A stretch of DNA of 64,000 nucleotides, from the NCBI GenBank assembly GCA_964420975.1, contig CAYQVH010000010.1, forward strand, positions 1 to 64,000, given 5' to 3'. The notes beneath the pieces are model-generated. The model did no database searches. It was not told the DNA's origin and saw nothing but the letters and a program-made list of their open reading frames with translations. The position numbers and the translations under genes are program-made. Shown piece by piece: positions 24,178 to 33,432 of the stretch (positions within the stretch are counted from its first letter, which is position 1; each line of letters begins with the position of its first letter). The DNA is from Accumulibacter sp964420975. GTDB lineage: Bacteria > Pseudomonadota > Gammaproteobacteria > Burkholderiales > Rhodocyclaceae.

Positions 24178-24671
24178 TGCGTCGATCGTTGTCTACCTCC
24201 GCGGGCGCCCGAGCGGCGGCCAGCCCGTCGCCGCGGCGCCGGGCGCGTGAGTTCGTACTGCAGGGGATCTATCAGTGGCGCGTCAGCGGCAACGACGAAT
24301 CGGCGATTACCACTCACCTCGCCGACAGCGACGGGTTCGAGCACGCCGATCGCGAATTCTTCAGCGACTTATTTCGGGGAATTCTCCGCGACAGTCTGGC
24401 GCTGCAGGAGCAACTGCAGCGTTTCCTTGATCGTCCGTTTGCCGAACTGTCGCCGGTGGAAGCTGCGATCCTGCTCGCCGCAGCGTTCGAGCTCAAGAAC
24501 TGTCCGCAGACGCCCTACCGCGTGATCATCAACGAGGCCATCGAGTTGGCGAAAGAATTCGGCGGAACCGATGGCCACCGGTACGTCAATGGTGTTCTCG
24601 ACAAGCTGGCGGCGGTTGTGCGTCCCGGCGAAGTCGGGCGCCGGTCGATGAAGCCGGGTCGCCAGCATTGA
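24177..24671 (+). CDS. nusB: Transcription antitermination factor NusB
   Basis: A 164-residue NusB. After a basic N-terminal extension (about 20 residues) the all-helical domain begins RRRAREFVLQGIYQWRVSG and ends VIINEAIELAKEFGGTDGHR followed by YVNGVLDKLA. NusB binds boxA RNA with NusE and supports rRNA antitermination. ATG 24177 overlaps the ribH stop as TGATG, the usual arrangement of ribH-nusB. The frame is open upstream but that region belongs to ribH. Confidence 0.94.
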   Translation: MRRSLSTSAGARAAASPSPRRRAREFVLQGIYQWRVSGNDESAITTHLADSDGFEHADREFFSDLFRGILRDSLALQEQLQRFLDRPFAELSPVEAAILLAAAFELKNCPQTPYRVIINEAIELAKEFGGTDGHRYVNGVLDKLAAVVRPGEVGRRSMKPGRQH

Positions 24672-24707
24672 ACGTGCTTCGGCGTGGCCTGCGCCGACTC
24701 GTTGGTG

Positions 24708-25667
24708 ATGACTGGCGAGTTTGAGCTGATTCGACGCTTCTTCACGCGGCCGACTCCGCAGGCTGCGCTTGGCCCCGGCGACGATTGCGCGTTGCTGGTA
24801 CCGTCCGCCGACGTGCAACTGGCGGTGACGACCGACATGCTGGTCGCCGGAACGCATTTCTTGCCGGAGACGGACCCCTGGCGACTCGGCTGGAAAACAG
24901 TCGCCGTCAATCTGTCGGATCTGGCCGCGATGGGGGCTCGCCCACGCTGGATTCTGCTCGCCGGCAGCTTGCCGGAAGCGAACGAGAACTGGCTTGCCGC
25001 TTTCTCCGACGGGCTGTTCGCCTGCGCCGCGCACTACCAGGTTGATCTCGTCGGCGGCGACACGACACGAGGCGCCTTGAACCTCTGTCTGACGGCGATC
25101 GGCGAAGTGGCGGCGCCCGTTGCGCTCCGCCGCGATCGCGCACGTGCGGGCGATGACCTCTGGCTGTCCGGTCAGACCGGCCTCGCGGCGCTCGGTCTGG
25201 CGCACTTGCAGCAGCAGCTCGAACTGCCCGAGGCGCTGATCCGACCTTGCGTCGATGCGTTGCTACAACCGCTGGCGCGCGTCGAGCTGGGTTGCGCGCT
25301 CAGCCAAAGTGGCTTGGCGCATGCGGCGATCGACGTTTCCGACGGCTTGTTGGCCGACCTCGGGCACGTGGTCGACGCGTCGAGCCTTGCGGTCGACTTG
25401 TTTCTCGGCTGGCTGCCGGCGTTGCCTTGCGGGGTCGATGCGACGCGGGCGCGCCGTTGCCAGCTCGCCGGCGGCGACGACTACGAGCTGCTGTTCAGCG
25501 CTTCTCCGCGGCAGCGCGCGGCGATTGACGCCCTTGCCGCGCAGCTCGGCGTGCCGCTGACGCGATGCGGGCGCTTTGTCGCAGCACGCGAACCGGCGGT
25601 GGCCTTGTTCGACGAGAACGGCCAGCGGATGACGGTCAGCGAACGAGGTTTCGACCACTTTGCCTAA
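24708..25667 (+). CDS. thiL: Thiamine-monophosphate kinase
   Basis: A 319-residue ThiL that phosphorylates thiamine monophosphate to the diphosphate. It has the family start GEFELIRRFF, the metal-binding GPGDDCALL and VTTDMLVAGTHF, AVNLSDLAAMGARPRWILL, GGDTTRGALNL, IDVSDGLLADLGHV and AGGDDYELLF. ATG 24708 is preferred to the upstream ATG 24684 because it aligns with the family start. It follows nusB by 36 bp and overlaps pgpA by 8 bp. Confidence 0.94.
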   Translation: MTGEFELIRRFFTRPTPQAALGPGDDCALLVPSADVQLAVTTDMLVAGTHFLPETDPWRLGWKTVAVNLSDLAAMGARPRWILLAGSLPEANENWLAAFSDGLFACAAHYQVDLVGGDTTRGALNLCLTAIGEVAAPVALRRDRARAGDDLWLSGQTGLAALGLAHLQQQLELPEALIRPCVDALLQPLARVELGCALSQSGLAHAAIDVSDGLLADLGHVVDASSLAVDLFLGWLPALPCGVDATRARRCQLAGGDDYELLFSASPRQRAAIDALAAQLGVPLTRCGRFVAAREPAVALFDENGQRMTVSERGFDHFA

Positions 25668-26145
25668 GCCGCCCAGCGTGCAGTTTCTTTTCACCCACCC
25701 GGCGCACCTGGTCGCCTGTGGATTTGGCAGCGGCCTGTCGCGGTGGGCCCCAGGGACCGTCGGGACGCTTTTCGCCTGGCTGTCGTTTGCCGCGCTTCGC
25801 CCCTGGATGAGTGACGCCGAGTTTCTGCTTTTCCTGCTGGTCGCCTTTGTCGGTGGCGTGCCGCTGGTGCATCGCACCGGCGTCGATCTCGGCGTCATCG
25901 ACCACGGCAGCATCGTCTGGGACGAAATCGTTCCCTTCTGGGTTGTGCTGTTCATCTGCCCAGCCCATTGGTTGTGGCAAACGATCGCCTTCGCCCTTTT
26001 TCGCTTCTTTGATATCGTCAAGCCGACGCCGGCGCGACAAATCGACGCGACCCTGAAGAACGGCTTCGGCGTCATGTGCGACGACCTGGTCGCCGCCGCC
26101 TACACGCTGCTCGTCGTCGCCTGGCTCCGTTTTCTGCTCGCATGA
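25660..26145 (+). CDS. pgpA: Phosphatidylglycerophosphatase A
   Basis: A 161-residue membrane enzyme that dephosphorylates phosphatidylglycerophosphate. It shows the family segments GFGSGLSRWAPGTVGTLFAW, VDLGVIDHGSIVWDEIVPFW, FRFFDIVKPTPARQIDATLK and NGFGVMCDDLVAAAYTLL. The start is taken as TTG 25660, which overlaps thiL by 8 nt; GTG 25678 is an alternative. It overlaps the next gene by 4 nt (ATGA). Confidence 0.93.
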   Translation: MPKPPSVQFLFTHPAHLVACGFGSGLSRWAPGTVGTLFAWLSFAALRPWMSDAEFLLFLLVAFVGGVPLVHRTGVDLGVIDHGSIVWDEIVPFWVVLFICPAHWLWQTIAFALFRFFDIVKPTPARQIDATLKNGFGVMCDDLVAAAYTLLVVAWLRFLLA

Positions 26146-26651
26146 ACGCTGATCGGCAATCCGCCCTCGAAGCGCTCGCCTCGACGGTGGGCGCGCGCCT
26201 GCTTGCCGAGGGCGACTCGCTGGCCACCGCGGAGTCGTGTACCGGCGGCTGGCTGGCCCAGTGCCTGACGGCGATCGCCGGCAGTTCGCAATGGTTCGAC
26301 CGGGGTTTTATTGTTTACTCCAATCAGGCCAAGATCGACCTACTCGACGTCTCCGAGGCCACGCTTGCTGGTCACGGCGCGGTCAGCGAGGTGACGGCCG
26401 CCGCCATGGCGCTGGGCGCGCTGCGCCACAGTCGCGCCAGCCGGGCGCTGGCGATCACCGGCATTGCCGGTCCGAGCGGAGGTTCTCCGGGGCGGCCCGT
26501 GGGAACGGTGTGTTTCGCCTGGGCCGGGCCAGACGAGGCCGTCCGCACGGAGACCCGTCATTTCGCCGGAGACCGTCGAGCCGTGAGAGCCCAGGCGGTC
26601 GCGCATGCGCTCTCCGGCCTCCTCGGGCATCCGGTCTCTCACCTTGCCTGA
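26142..26651 (+). CDS. pncC: CinA C-terminal type nicotinamide-nucleotide amidohydrolase (PncC)
   Basis: A 169-residue single-domain CinA-family protein (no N-terminal MoCF domain). PncC hydrolyses NMN to nicotinate mononucleotide in pyridine nucleotide salvage. Landmarks are LATAESCTGGWLAQCLTAI, GFIVYSNQAKIDLLDV, HGAVSEVTAAAMALGAL and ITGIAGPSGGSPGRPVGTV. ATG 26142 overlaps the pgpA stop as ATGA, indicating translational coupling. Confidence 0.93.
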   Translation: MNADRQSALEALASTVGARLLAEGDSLATAESCTGGWLAQCLTAIAGSSQWFDRGFIVYSNQAKIDLLDVSEATLAGHGAVSEVTAAAMALGALRHSRASRALAITGIAGPSGGSPGRPVGTVCFAWAGPDEAVRTETRHFAGDRRAVRAQAVAHALSGLLGHPVSHLA

Positions 26652-26770
26652 TATCCACCGAGTGTGGCGGCAAGGGGCGGTCGATGCGAGGCGGTCGGCG
26701 ATCGTGCGGCGGACGAAAAGTGGCCGCATGACCTAAAATGGCTGACCGTCTGCGCCCCATTCCCCAGCCG

Positions 26771-28696
26771 ATGCGCCCGACTACTGCCGATCTCTTGCGA
26801 ATCCGACCCGTCTGCCTGCTGTTGCCGGTGATTCTGCTGCACGCCGAAACCGCCGGCGCGCTCGCGCTTGGCAAACTGACCGTGCTCTCACCGCTCGGCA
26901 AGCGATTCTCGGCTGAAGTACAAGTGCTCGACACAGGGGGAGACGCCACGCGCGTCGCCCAGTGCTTTCGCCTCGGTTCGGGCGTCGACCCGGAAATCCC
27001 GACGCTCGAACGCGCGCGGCTGACGTTCGAAGAGCGTGGCGGCCGACTGCGCCTGCAGATTGTCTCCGACCAGGTCATCCACGAGCCCGTGCTGCAAGTC
27101 AACCTGCGCCAGGGTTGCGGCAGCGAGAGCGGGCGCAACTACATCGTCCTCATCGACCCGGCGGGCGTCCGTCTGGCAGCGCCGCCAATTCGGCCGCCGG
27201 TGGTCCGCCAGGGCGTCGCGCCACGCTCGTCAGCAGCCGAGACGACGACCGTCACCCAGCCGCGGCGCTGGCGAGTCGGCAAGAAGCAGGCGGTACGCGA
27301 CACTGCGCGGGCGCGCTCGTCCGGGCAAGCGCGCGCTCCAGCGCGCCTGGCCAGGGACTTGCAGGCCACCCATCCTGACCTCGACCAGGGTCTCGATGGC
27401 CGGAAGCGGCTTCCAGAGGACGTCGTGCTCAATGTGCCGAGTGGCCGCCCCCCCTTGCGCAGTGCCCGTGCGCCGGTCGATGCGCCGACCACACCGCCTG
27501 CCGCGGTGACGACAACCAAACCGACGGTAGCGGACCGCAAGACCGATCGCCTGATCATCTCTGCTGGCGCCGAAACCGAGACGAAGGAGAGCGACGCACC
27601 GCTGGCGCTGAGTTCGGCGTCGCGGCTGGCGGCGAAGCGGACAGGCCGGATCAGCGAGGAGCAACGCGCGGCCCTGCGTCAGGAGTATCAGTTGCTGACC
27701 AGCCTCGACCAGCAGACTGAGCAGCAACTCGCCGTCGCCGAGAACGTACGTCGGCTGGAAGCAACGGTGAGCGAGCTGCAAGCAAAAATTGACCAACAGC
27801 GTCGGGCGATCGCCATGGCGGAGCCAACCGCCGCTACCGCTGCCGTCTTACCGGCGACGACCCGGCCACTGGCGACGGCCAGGGTTCAGTCACCGACAGT
27901 TGGCGAACAGATCGGCGAATGGTGGTTCGAGATTCTCGTCTTCATCTGCCTGACCGGTATCGTGAGCTGGCTCTTTCGTCAACGCGCGACCAAGGCAAAA
28001 CCGGCCGCAGCGGCCGACCAGCCGTCCGTCGTCGCGACGCTACCCGCCAGTCGAGACCTGCCGCCGGCGGTGGGCAGCTGGCACCTGCAGAAGCCGAGTC
28101 CGGGCGAAGGGTCGGCCCTCGGTGGCGACAGCGTCGCCGCGTTGTCGCGGCTGCCCGACGGCGGTCTACCAGCAGCACCCGAAAACGCGAATGACGAGGT
28201 CACTTCGGTGCTCGAGTTGGCTGAGATCATGACGTCGTTCGGGCGTACCGCTGGCGCCGCCGACGCTCTGAAGGAGTGTCTCGACCAGCAGCCAACGGCG
28301 GCAGTGGCGCCTTGGCTGAAGCTGCTTGAGGTCTATCGCCGGAGCGAAGAGCGCGAAGCGTTCGAGATCACCGGCTTGAAGCTCAAGCATCACTTCAACG
28401 TTGCGCCGCCGGCTTGGGAAAGCGCCGGGCAGCTTCTCGCCGCCCCGACAGCAGCACTCGCCCACACGCAATTTTCGGCGGAACAGATGCTGGCGCGTTT
28501 GCCGAGCCTTCGCCAGTTGCCCCACATCGCAAGCGAGTTGTCGCGCACCTGGGACACGCCCGAGTGCCCGGCCTACCTGCATCGGCTGTTGCGTGACAAC
28601 CGCGGCGGTGAGCGACAAGGCTTTCAGCTGGCGACGGTACGCGAGCTGTTGTTGGTCATCGAGCTGCAGGAGTCCCGGCTGGCGCGGCTTCCGTGA
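26771..28696 (+). CDS. FimV-like protein
   Basis: A protein of about 641 residues with a signal peptide (LLLPVILLHAETAGALALG) followed directly by a FimV N-terminal domain (GKLTVLSPLGKRFSAEVQVL, then two cysteines). A long low-complexity linker, a short coiled coil (TEQQLAVAENVRRLEATVSE), a membrane helix (WWFEILVFICLTGIVSWLF) and a cytoplasmic helical C-terminus rich in TPR-like segments follow. FimV proteins act at the cell pole and in type IV pilus function. A start at 26738 is possible, but TAAAAT there looks like a -10 element and the signal peptide fits ATG 26771 better. Confidence 0.78.
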   Translation: MRPTTADLLRIRPVCLLLPVILLHAETAGALALGKLTVLSPLGKRFSAEVQVLDTGGDATRVAQCFRLGSGVDPEIPTLERARLTFEERGGRLRLQIVSDQVIHEPVLQVNLRQGCGSESGRNYIVLIDPAGVRLAAPPIRPPVVRQGVAPRSSAAETTTVTQPRRWRVGKKQAVRDTARARSSGQARAPARLARDLQATHPDLDQGLDGRKRLPEDVVLNVPSGRPPLRSARAPVDAPTTPPAAVTTTKPTVADRKTDRLIISAGAETETKESDAPLALSSASRLAAKRTGRISEEQRAALRQEYQLLTSLDQQTEQQLAVAENVRRLEATVSELQAKIDQQRRAIAMAEPTAATAAVLPATTRPLATARVQSPTVGEQIGEWWFEILVFICLTGIVSWLFRQRATKAKPAAAADQPSVVATLPASRDLPPAVGSWHLQKPSPGEGSALGGDSVAALSRLPDGGLPAAPENANDEVTSVLELAEIMTSFGRTAGAADALKECLDQQPTAAVAPWLKLLEVYRRSEEREAFEITGLKLKHHFNVAPPAWESAGQLLAAPTAALAHTQFSAEQMLARLPSLRQLPHIASELSRTWDTPECPAYLHRLLRDNRGGERQGFQLATVRELLLVIELQESRLARLP

Positions 28697-28840
28697 ACCG
28701 TCGGGGTTGTGGGCCGTTGCTTGGCGGGTGCTTCGTGCTAACGTCGATCAACAGGGTCAGGACTCGATCCCCGAGGTAGCGACGACTCGGGGGCAGTCGA
28801 ACATGGGATAATTCACCCCGTTTTTGGAGAAGAAAAGACA

Positions 28841-29857
28841 ATGGACGACAACAAGGCGAAGGCCCTGGCGGCCGCGCTGGCGCAGATCGAGAAGCAGTTT
28901 GGTCGCGGCTCGATCATGAAGTTGGGGGAACGCAGCGTGGCGACCGATATTCCGGTCGTCTCAACGGGCTCGCTCGGTCTTGACATCGCTCTCGGTATCG
29001 GCGGATTGCCACGCGGACGGGTAGTCGAAGTCTACGGCCCCGAATCGTCCGGGAAAACGACGTTGACACTGCAGGTGATCGCCGAGATGCAGAAACTCGG
29101 CGGTACGGCAGCGTTCATCGACGCCGAACACGCCCTCGACCCGTCGTATGCGCAGAAACTCGGGGTCAAGCTCGACGAGCTACTGATTTCGCAACCGGAT
29201 ACTGGCGAACAGGCGCTCGAGATCGCCGACATGCTGGTACGTTCGGGGAGTGTCGACGTGGTCGTCATCGACTCGGTCGCCGCGCTGGTGCCAAAGGCCG
29301 AGATCGACGGCGAAATGGGCGACTCGCTGCCAGGCCTGCAGGCGCGCCTGATGAGTCAGGCCTTGCGCAAGCTGACCGCCAACATCAATCGCACGAACAC
29401 GCTGGTCATCTTCATCAATCAGATTCGGATGAAAATCGGCGTCATGTTTGGCAGCCCGGAAACGACGACCGGCGGCAATGCGCTGAAGTTTTATGCCTCG
29501 GTGCGTCTCGACATCCGGCGTATTGGCAGCATCAAGAAAGGCGACGAAGTCATCGGCAGCGAAACCAAGGTCAAGGTCGTCAAGAACAAGGTCGCGCCGC
29601 CGTTTCGCGAGGCGATCTTCGACATCCTTTACGGCGAAGGAACGTCACGTGAGGGCGAGATCGTCGAACTCGGCGTGCAGCACAAGCTGATCGACAAGTC
29701 GGGCTCTTGGTACGCGTACAACGGCGACAAGATCGGCCAAGGCAAGGACAACGCGCGCGAGTACCTGAAAAGCAGGCCACAGATCGCGCAAGAGATCGAG
29801 ACGAGAATCCGCGCTGCAGCCAACGTCTCGCTTTCGCGGCAACTGGCTCCCGCGTAG
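28841..29857 (+). CDS. recA: Recombinase RecA
   Basis: A 338-residue RecA. The Walker A motif is GPESSGKTTLTLQVI, Walker B lies in VDVVVIDSVAALVPKAEIDG, and loop L2 contains INQIRMKIGVMFGSPETTTG. It forms filaments on single-stranded DNA for homologous recombination and LexA cleavage. GGAG lies 11 nt upstream of ATG 28841 and GATAAT at 28805-28810 may be the -10 element. I see no LexA box of the usual form in the 144-bp upstream region. recX follows 12 bp downstream. Confidence 0.98.
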   Translation: MDDNKAKALAAALAQIEKQFGRGSIMKLGERSVATDIPVVSTGSLGLDIALGIGGLPRGRVVEVYGPESSGKTTLTLQVIAEMQKLGGTAAFIDAEHALDPSYAQKLGVKLDELLISQPDTGEQALEIADMLVRSGSVDVVVIDSVAALVPKAEIDGEMGDSLPGLQARLMSQALRKLTANINRTNTLVIFINQIRMKIGVMFGSPETTTGGNALKFYASVRLDIRRIGSIKKGDEVIGSETKVKVVKNKVAPPFREAIFDILYGEGTSREGEIVELGVQHKLIDKSGSWYAYNGDKIGQGKDNAREYLKSRPQIAQEIETRIRAAANVSLSRQLAPA

Positions 29858-29869
29858 GAGTTTTCGGGG

Positions 29870-30316
29870 GTGGACCGAGACTTGCGCGCGCGGGCTCTGC
29901 GCCTTCTCGCGCGTCGCGAGCACAGCACCCAGGAGCTGGCCACCAAACTCGCTGGCCACGCCGAATCGTCGGGGCAGCTTTCCACGCTGCTCGACGATCT
30001 GAGCGCTGCCTCCCTGCTTTCCGATGAACGCTACGCGGCAACGCGGGTGGCGTCACGCGCGGTTCGCTTCGGCAATGCCCGCGTCGCCTACGAACTTCGC
30101 CAGCAGGGCGTTGCCGAAGAGTTGGTGAGCAACGCTCTTGCCGGCGCCGAAAATGAGCTTGTGCGTGCGCGCCGAGTATGGCGCAAGAGGTTTGGCGAAC
30201 GACCAGTTGCGGGCGACGCCACCGAGTACGCGCGCCAGTTCCGCTTCCTTGCCGGTCGCGGATTCTCCGCCGAGACCGTCGCGCGCTTGCTGCGCGCCGA
30301 AGCGGACGATCACTGA
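29870..30316 (+). CDS. recX: Regulatory protein RecX
   Basis: A 148-residue all-helical RecX, which binds RecA filaments and limits their activity. It starts at GTG 29870, 12 bp after recA. Family features are RDLRARALRLLARREHSTQE, LLSDERYAATRVASRAVRFG and the C-terminal FLAGRGFSAETVARLL. It is co-transcribed with recA. The gene ends 12 bp before lptB. Confidence 0.92.
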   Translation: MDRDLRARALRLLARREHSTQELATKLAGHAESSGQLSTLLDDLSAASLLSDERYAATRVASRAVRFGNARVAYELRQQGVAEELVSNALAGAENELVRARRVWRKRFGERPVAGDATEYARQFRFLAGRGFSAETVARLLRAEADDH

Positions 30317-30328
30317 GAGGTCGCCACC

Positions 30329-31054
30329 ATGCGAAGCACCCTGTTCGCACACCAGTTGATGAAACGCTACAAATCGCGAACTGTCGTGCATGACGTATCG
30401 TTCGAAGTGGCCAGCGGCGAAGTGGTCGGTTTGCTCGGGCCCAACGGTGCCGGTAAGACGACGTGTTTCTATATGGTCGTCGGTCTCGTCGGGTGTGATG
30501 GAGGTCATGTTCATCTCGATGGTACGCAGCTCACCCATCTGCCGATACACAAGCGGGCTCGTCTCGGCGTCTCCTACCTGCCTCAGGAAGCCTCGGTGTT
30601 TCGCAAACTGACGGTCAGCGAGAACATCAAGGCCGTTCTTGAACTGCAGGAAAAGCCGGCCGACGATCTCGACGCCGAGACCGAGAGTCTGCTCGAGGAG
30701 CTGCACATCAGCCATTTGCGCAACAGCCCGGCGACTTCGCTCTCCGGTGGCGAGCGCCGTCGGGTCGAGATTGCTCGTGCGTTGGCGACGACCCCCCGTT
30801 TCCTGCTCCTCGACGAACCCTTTGCCGGTGTCGACCCGATCGCGGTGCTCGATATTCAGAAGATCATCCGCTTTCTCAAGGAACGCGGAATCGGCGTTCT
30901 CATCACTGACCACAACGTACGCGAAACGCTGGGCATTTGCGACCATGCCTACATCATCAACGAGGGTGGCGTCCTGGCGTCGGGCCGGCCCGATGAAATC
31001 ATTTATAATGAAAATGTCCGCAAAGTGTATCTGGGCGAGAATTTCCGCCTCTGA
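30329..31054 (+). CDS. lptB: LPS export ABC transporter ATP-binding protein LptB
   Basis: A 241-residue ATPase that powers lipopolysaccharide extraction from the inner membrane with LptFG. The Walker A motif is GPNGAGKTTCFYMVVGL, the ABC signature is SLSGGERRRVEIARALA, and Walker B is FLLLDEPFAGVDPIA. The C-terminal GRPDEIIYNENVRKVYLGE is typical of LptB. The usual lptC and lptA genes are not upstream; recX occupies that place. rpoN follows, as in most proteobacteria. Confidence 0.96.
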   Translation: MRSTLFAHQLMKRYKSRTVVHDVSFEVASGEVVGLLGPNGAGKTTCFYMVVGLVGCDGGHVHLDGTQLTHLPIHKRARLGVSYLPQEASVFRKLTVSENIKAVLELQEKPADDLDAETESLLEELHISHLRNSPATSLSGGERRRVEIARALATTPRFLLLDEPFAGVDPIAVLDIQKIIRFLKERGIGVLITDHNVRETLGICDHAYIINEGGVLASGRPDEIIYNENVRKVYLGENFRL

Positions 31055-31134
31055 TCGCCCGACCGACCTGCCACGATCCGCGAAGTCCACGCGCAGCTTC
31101 CCATGAGACGACGGTGGCTCTCCCGGTTCCGTTG

Positions 31135-32550
31135 ATGAAACCCTCTCTCCAGCTCAAGCTTACCCAACATCTTGCATTGACACCGCAGTTGCAGCAGTCG
31201 ATCCGACTGCTGCAACTGTCGACGATCGAACTCGAGCACGAGTTGGAGAGCTTTCTTTCTGCCAATCCGCTGCTTGAACGCGACGACGACTACGCGACAG
31301 CCGAGCGAACGCTCAACAGCCGAGCCGACGGCGACGGAGAAGACGCGGCGAGCGGTGAAACCAACGAACGTGCGCTGCCCGAAGAGGACAGTTGGCTGGG
31401 TGAGGAAAGCAGCTACGTCACGGCGGCCGGTTCTTTCGACGACGACGAGGACAACGATTATCAGGATGTGCAGGCGGCCACTGTATCGCTACGCGAGCAC
31501 CTGCTGGCGCAGGTCGGGCTGATGATGCTGTCTACGCGCGACAGCCTGCTGTTGCGCTGTCTGATCGAAGCGCTCGACGACGACGGCTACCTGACGCAGT
31601 CGCTCGACGAACTGGCCGAAAGTGTGTCGGCCGAACTCGAAATCGAACGCGAAGAGCTGCAGATTGCCCTCAACCACCTTCAGCACCTGGATCCGACCGG
31701 CGTGGGTGCGCGTAGTGCGGCGGAGTGCCTGACTCTGCAGCTGAAAGCCTTACCTCTTGAACCGACGGTCGCGCTGGCGATCGAGATCGTGGGTCAGCAT
31801 CTTGAACTGCTTGCGCAGCACGATTTTGTCCGTATCAAGAAGCTGGCCAACTGCAACGACGACGAACTGCGCGCCGCGCACCTCTTGATTTGCCGCCTTA
31901 ACCCCCGTCCGGGAGCCGCTTTCGCCACCTCCGACACGCGTTACGTGACGCCCGACGTTGTTGTACGAAAGATCAGGGGACAGTGGACGGTTAGCGTCAA
32001 TGGCGACGCTTACCCGCGTCTGCGCATCAACAGCCTCTATGCGCAAATCCTCGCGCGGCAGCGTGGCTCGGGTCTCGCGGGTCAGTTGCAGGAGGCTCGC
32101 TGGTTGATCCGGAATGTCCAGCAGCGGTTTGATACGATTTTGCGAGTCGCCCAGGCGATCGTCGAGCGACAGCGGCAGTTCCTCGATCACGGCGAGGTTG
32201 CCATGCGACCACTGGTTCTGCGAGAAATTGCCGAGACCCTCGGACTGCACGAGTCTACGATATCGCGCGTCACGACGCAGAAGTACATGGCGACCCCGCG
32301 CGGGATTTACGAGCTTAAGTATTTCTTCGGCAGCCACGTCAGCACCGAAGCGGGTGGGGCGTGTTCAGCAACGGCGATTCGTGCCTTGATCAAGCAGATG
32401 ATCAGCAACGAAGAGCCGACGAAGCCGCTTTCGGATAGTCAGATATCCGAGGTTCTTGGCCAGCAGGGTATCAACGTCGCACGACGCACGATCGCCAAGT
32501 ATCGTGAGGCGCTCAACATCCCGCCGGTCAATTTACGCAAGTCCCTTTGA
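31135..32550 (+). CDS. rpoN: RNA polymerase sigma-54 factor
   Basis: A 471-residue sigma-54. Region I begins MKPSLQLKLTQHLALTPQLQ with glutamine-rich LQQSIRLLQLS. An acidic region II follows at residues 50-110, then the core-binding domain. The C-terminal domain carries the helix-turn-helix (ETLGLHESTISRVTTQKYM) and an RpoN box, ARRTIAKYREALNI. ATG 31135 aligns with the family N-terminus; a GTG at 31114 is possible. It directs transcription at -24/-12 promoters such as the one upstream of amtB here. Confidence 0.96.
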   Translation: MKPSLQLKLTQHLALTPQLQQSIRLLQLSTIELEHELESFLSANPLLERDDDYATAERTLNSRADGDGEDAASGETNERALPEEDSWLGEESSYVTAAGSFDDDEDNDYQDVQAATVSLREHLLAQVGLMMLSTRDSLLLRCLIEALDDDGYLTQSLDELAESVSAELEIEREELQIALNHLQHLDPTGVGARSAAECLTLQLKALPLEPTVALAIEIVGQHLELLAQHDFVRIKKLANCNDDELRAAHLLICRLNPRPGAAFATSDTRYVTPDVVVRKIRGQWTVSVNGDAYPRLRINSLYAQILARQRGSGLAGQLQEARWLIRNVQQRFDTILRVAQAIVERQRQFLDHGEVAMRPLVLREIAETLGLHESTISRVTTQKYMATPRGIYELKYFFGSHVSTEAGGACSATAIRALIKQMISNEEPTKPLSDSQISEVLGQQGINVARRTIAKYREALNIPPVNLRKSL

Positions 32551-32565
32551 AAAAGGAGCCACATC

Positions 32566-32892
32566 ATGAACCTGCAAGTCAGTGGACACCACCTCGAGAT
32601 TACCCCCGCGCTGCACGACTATGTGACCAGCAAACTCGAGCGGATTACGCGCCATTTTGACAACGTCATTGACGTCAGTGTGATCCTGTCGGTGGACAAG
32701 CTGAACCAGAAGGCCGAAGTGACGGTTCATCTCGCAGGCAAGGACGTCTATGTCGAGTCGGTCGACGAAGACCTTTATGCAGCGGTTGATGGCTTGGTCG
32801 ACAAACTCGACCGTCAGGTGCAAAAGTACAAGCAGAAATTGAAGGACCATCATCGCGGCAACAAGATCACCGACCATATCGTTGCCGACTAG
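32566..32892 (+). CDS. hpf: Ribosome hibernation promoting factor (sigma-54 modulation protein)
   Basis: A 108-residue short-form HPF/YfiA protein: NLQVSGHHLEITPALHDYVT, the conserved basic/acidic alternation, and YAAVDGLVDKLDRQVQKYKQ near the end. It binds the decoding centre of 70S ribosomes in stationary phase. AAGGAG lies just upstream of ATG 32566, 15 bp after rpoN. A strong stem-loop follows at 32906. Confidence 0.94.
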   Translation: MNLQVSGHHLEITPALHDYVTSKLERITRHFDNVIDVSVILSVDKLNQKAEVTVHLAGKDVYVESVDEDLYAAVDGLVDKLDRQVQKYKQKLKDHHRGNKITDHIVAD

Positions 32893-32905
32893 GTCCACTC
32901 GCCGA

Positions 32906-32939
32906 GGCACACGCGGCGACCGGACCGCCGTCGTGTGCC
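32906..32939 (+). terminator. Stem-loop between hpf and ptsN
   Basis: GGCACACGCGGCG and CGCCGTCGTGTGCC form a 13-bp stem with a single bulge and a 7-nt loop, followed by CTTTCG. The T-run is weak, so it may attenuate rather than stop transcription into ptsN. Confidence 0.55.
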
Positions 32940-32979
32940 CTTTCGATTACTTGAGTCCGCTCTTTCGGGTTAGCGTCGC

Positions 32980-33426
32980 ATGAGCCAGATCACCCAACTT
33001 CTTCCCCTCGAGAACATTCTCCTTGACCTCGAAGCGAGCAGCAAGAAGCGCGTCTTCGAACACGTGGGCCTGCTGTTTGAAAACTATCTCGGCATTGCTC
33101 GCAGTACAGTCTTCGACAGCCTTTTTGCGCGCGAGAAACTGGGTTCGACCGGGCTGGGTCAGGGAGTCGCCATTCCTCACGGTCGCATCAAAGGCTTGCG
33201 CGATGCAGCCGGCGCGTTCGTCCGCTTGTCGACGCCGGTTCCGTTTGACTCTCCCGATGGCAAACCGGTCATGCTGCTCTTCATTCTGCTCGTCCCGGAA
33301 GTGGCGACCGAGCAGCATTTGCAGATCCTCTCCGAACTGGCCCAACACTTCTCAGACCGCAACTGTCGTGAGGCGCTCGCCAAGGCGCCCGATACACAGA
33401 CCGTGCGCCAGCTATTCGCCGACTGA
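32980..33426 (+). CDS. ptsN: Nitrogen PTS EIIA component
   Basis: A 148-residue EIIA-Ntr. The phosphorylated His lies in GVAIPHGRIKGLRDA at about residue 67. It ends with DRNCREALAKAPDTQTVRQL. It is the output of the nitrogen-related phosphotransferase chain and regulates potassium transport and other targets by its phosphorylation state. It sits between hpf and hprK in the conserved rpoN cluster and its stop is 6 nt from the hprK ATG. Confidence 0.95.
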   Translation: MSQITQLLPLENILLDLEASSKKRVFEHVGLLFENYLGIARSTVFDSLFAREKLGSTGLGQGVAIPHGRIKGLRDAAGAFVRLSTPVPFDSPDGKPVMLLFILLVPEVATEQHLQILSELAQHFSDRNCREALAKAPDTQTVRQLFAD

Positions 33427-33432
33427 GTGGAG

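Noticed and set aside
28697..28840. LexA operator upstream of recA
   Set aside because: No CTGT-N8-ACAG or similar palindrome could be found. SOS control may use a different motif, but nothing supports a call.
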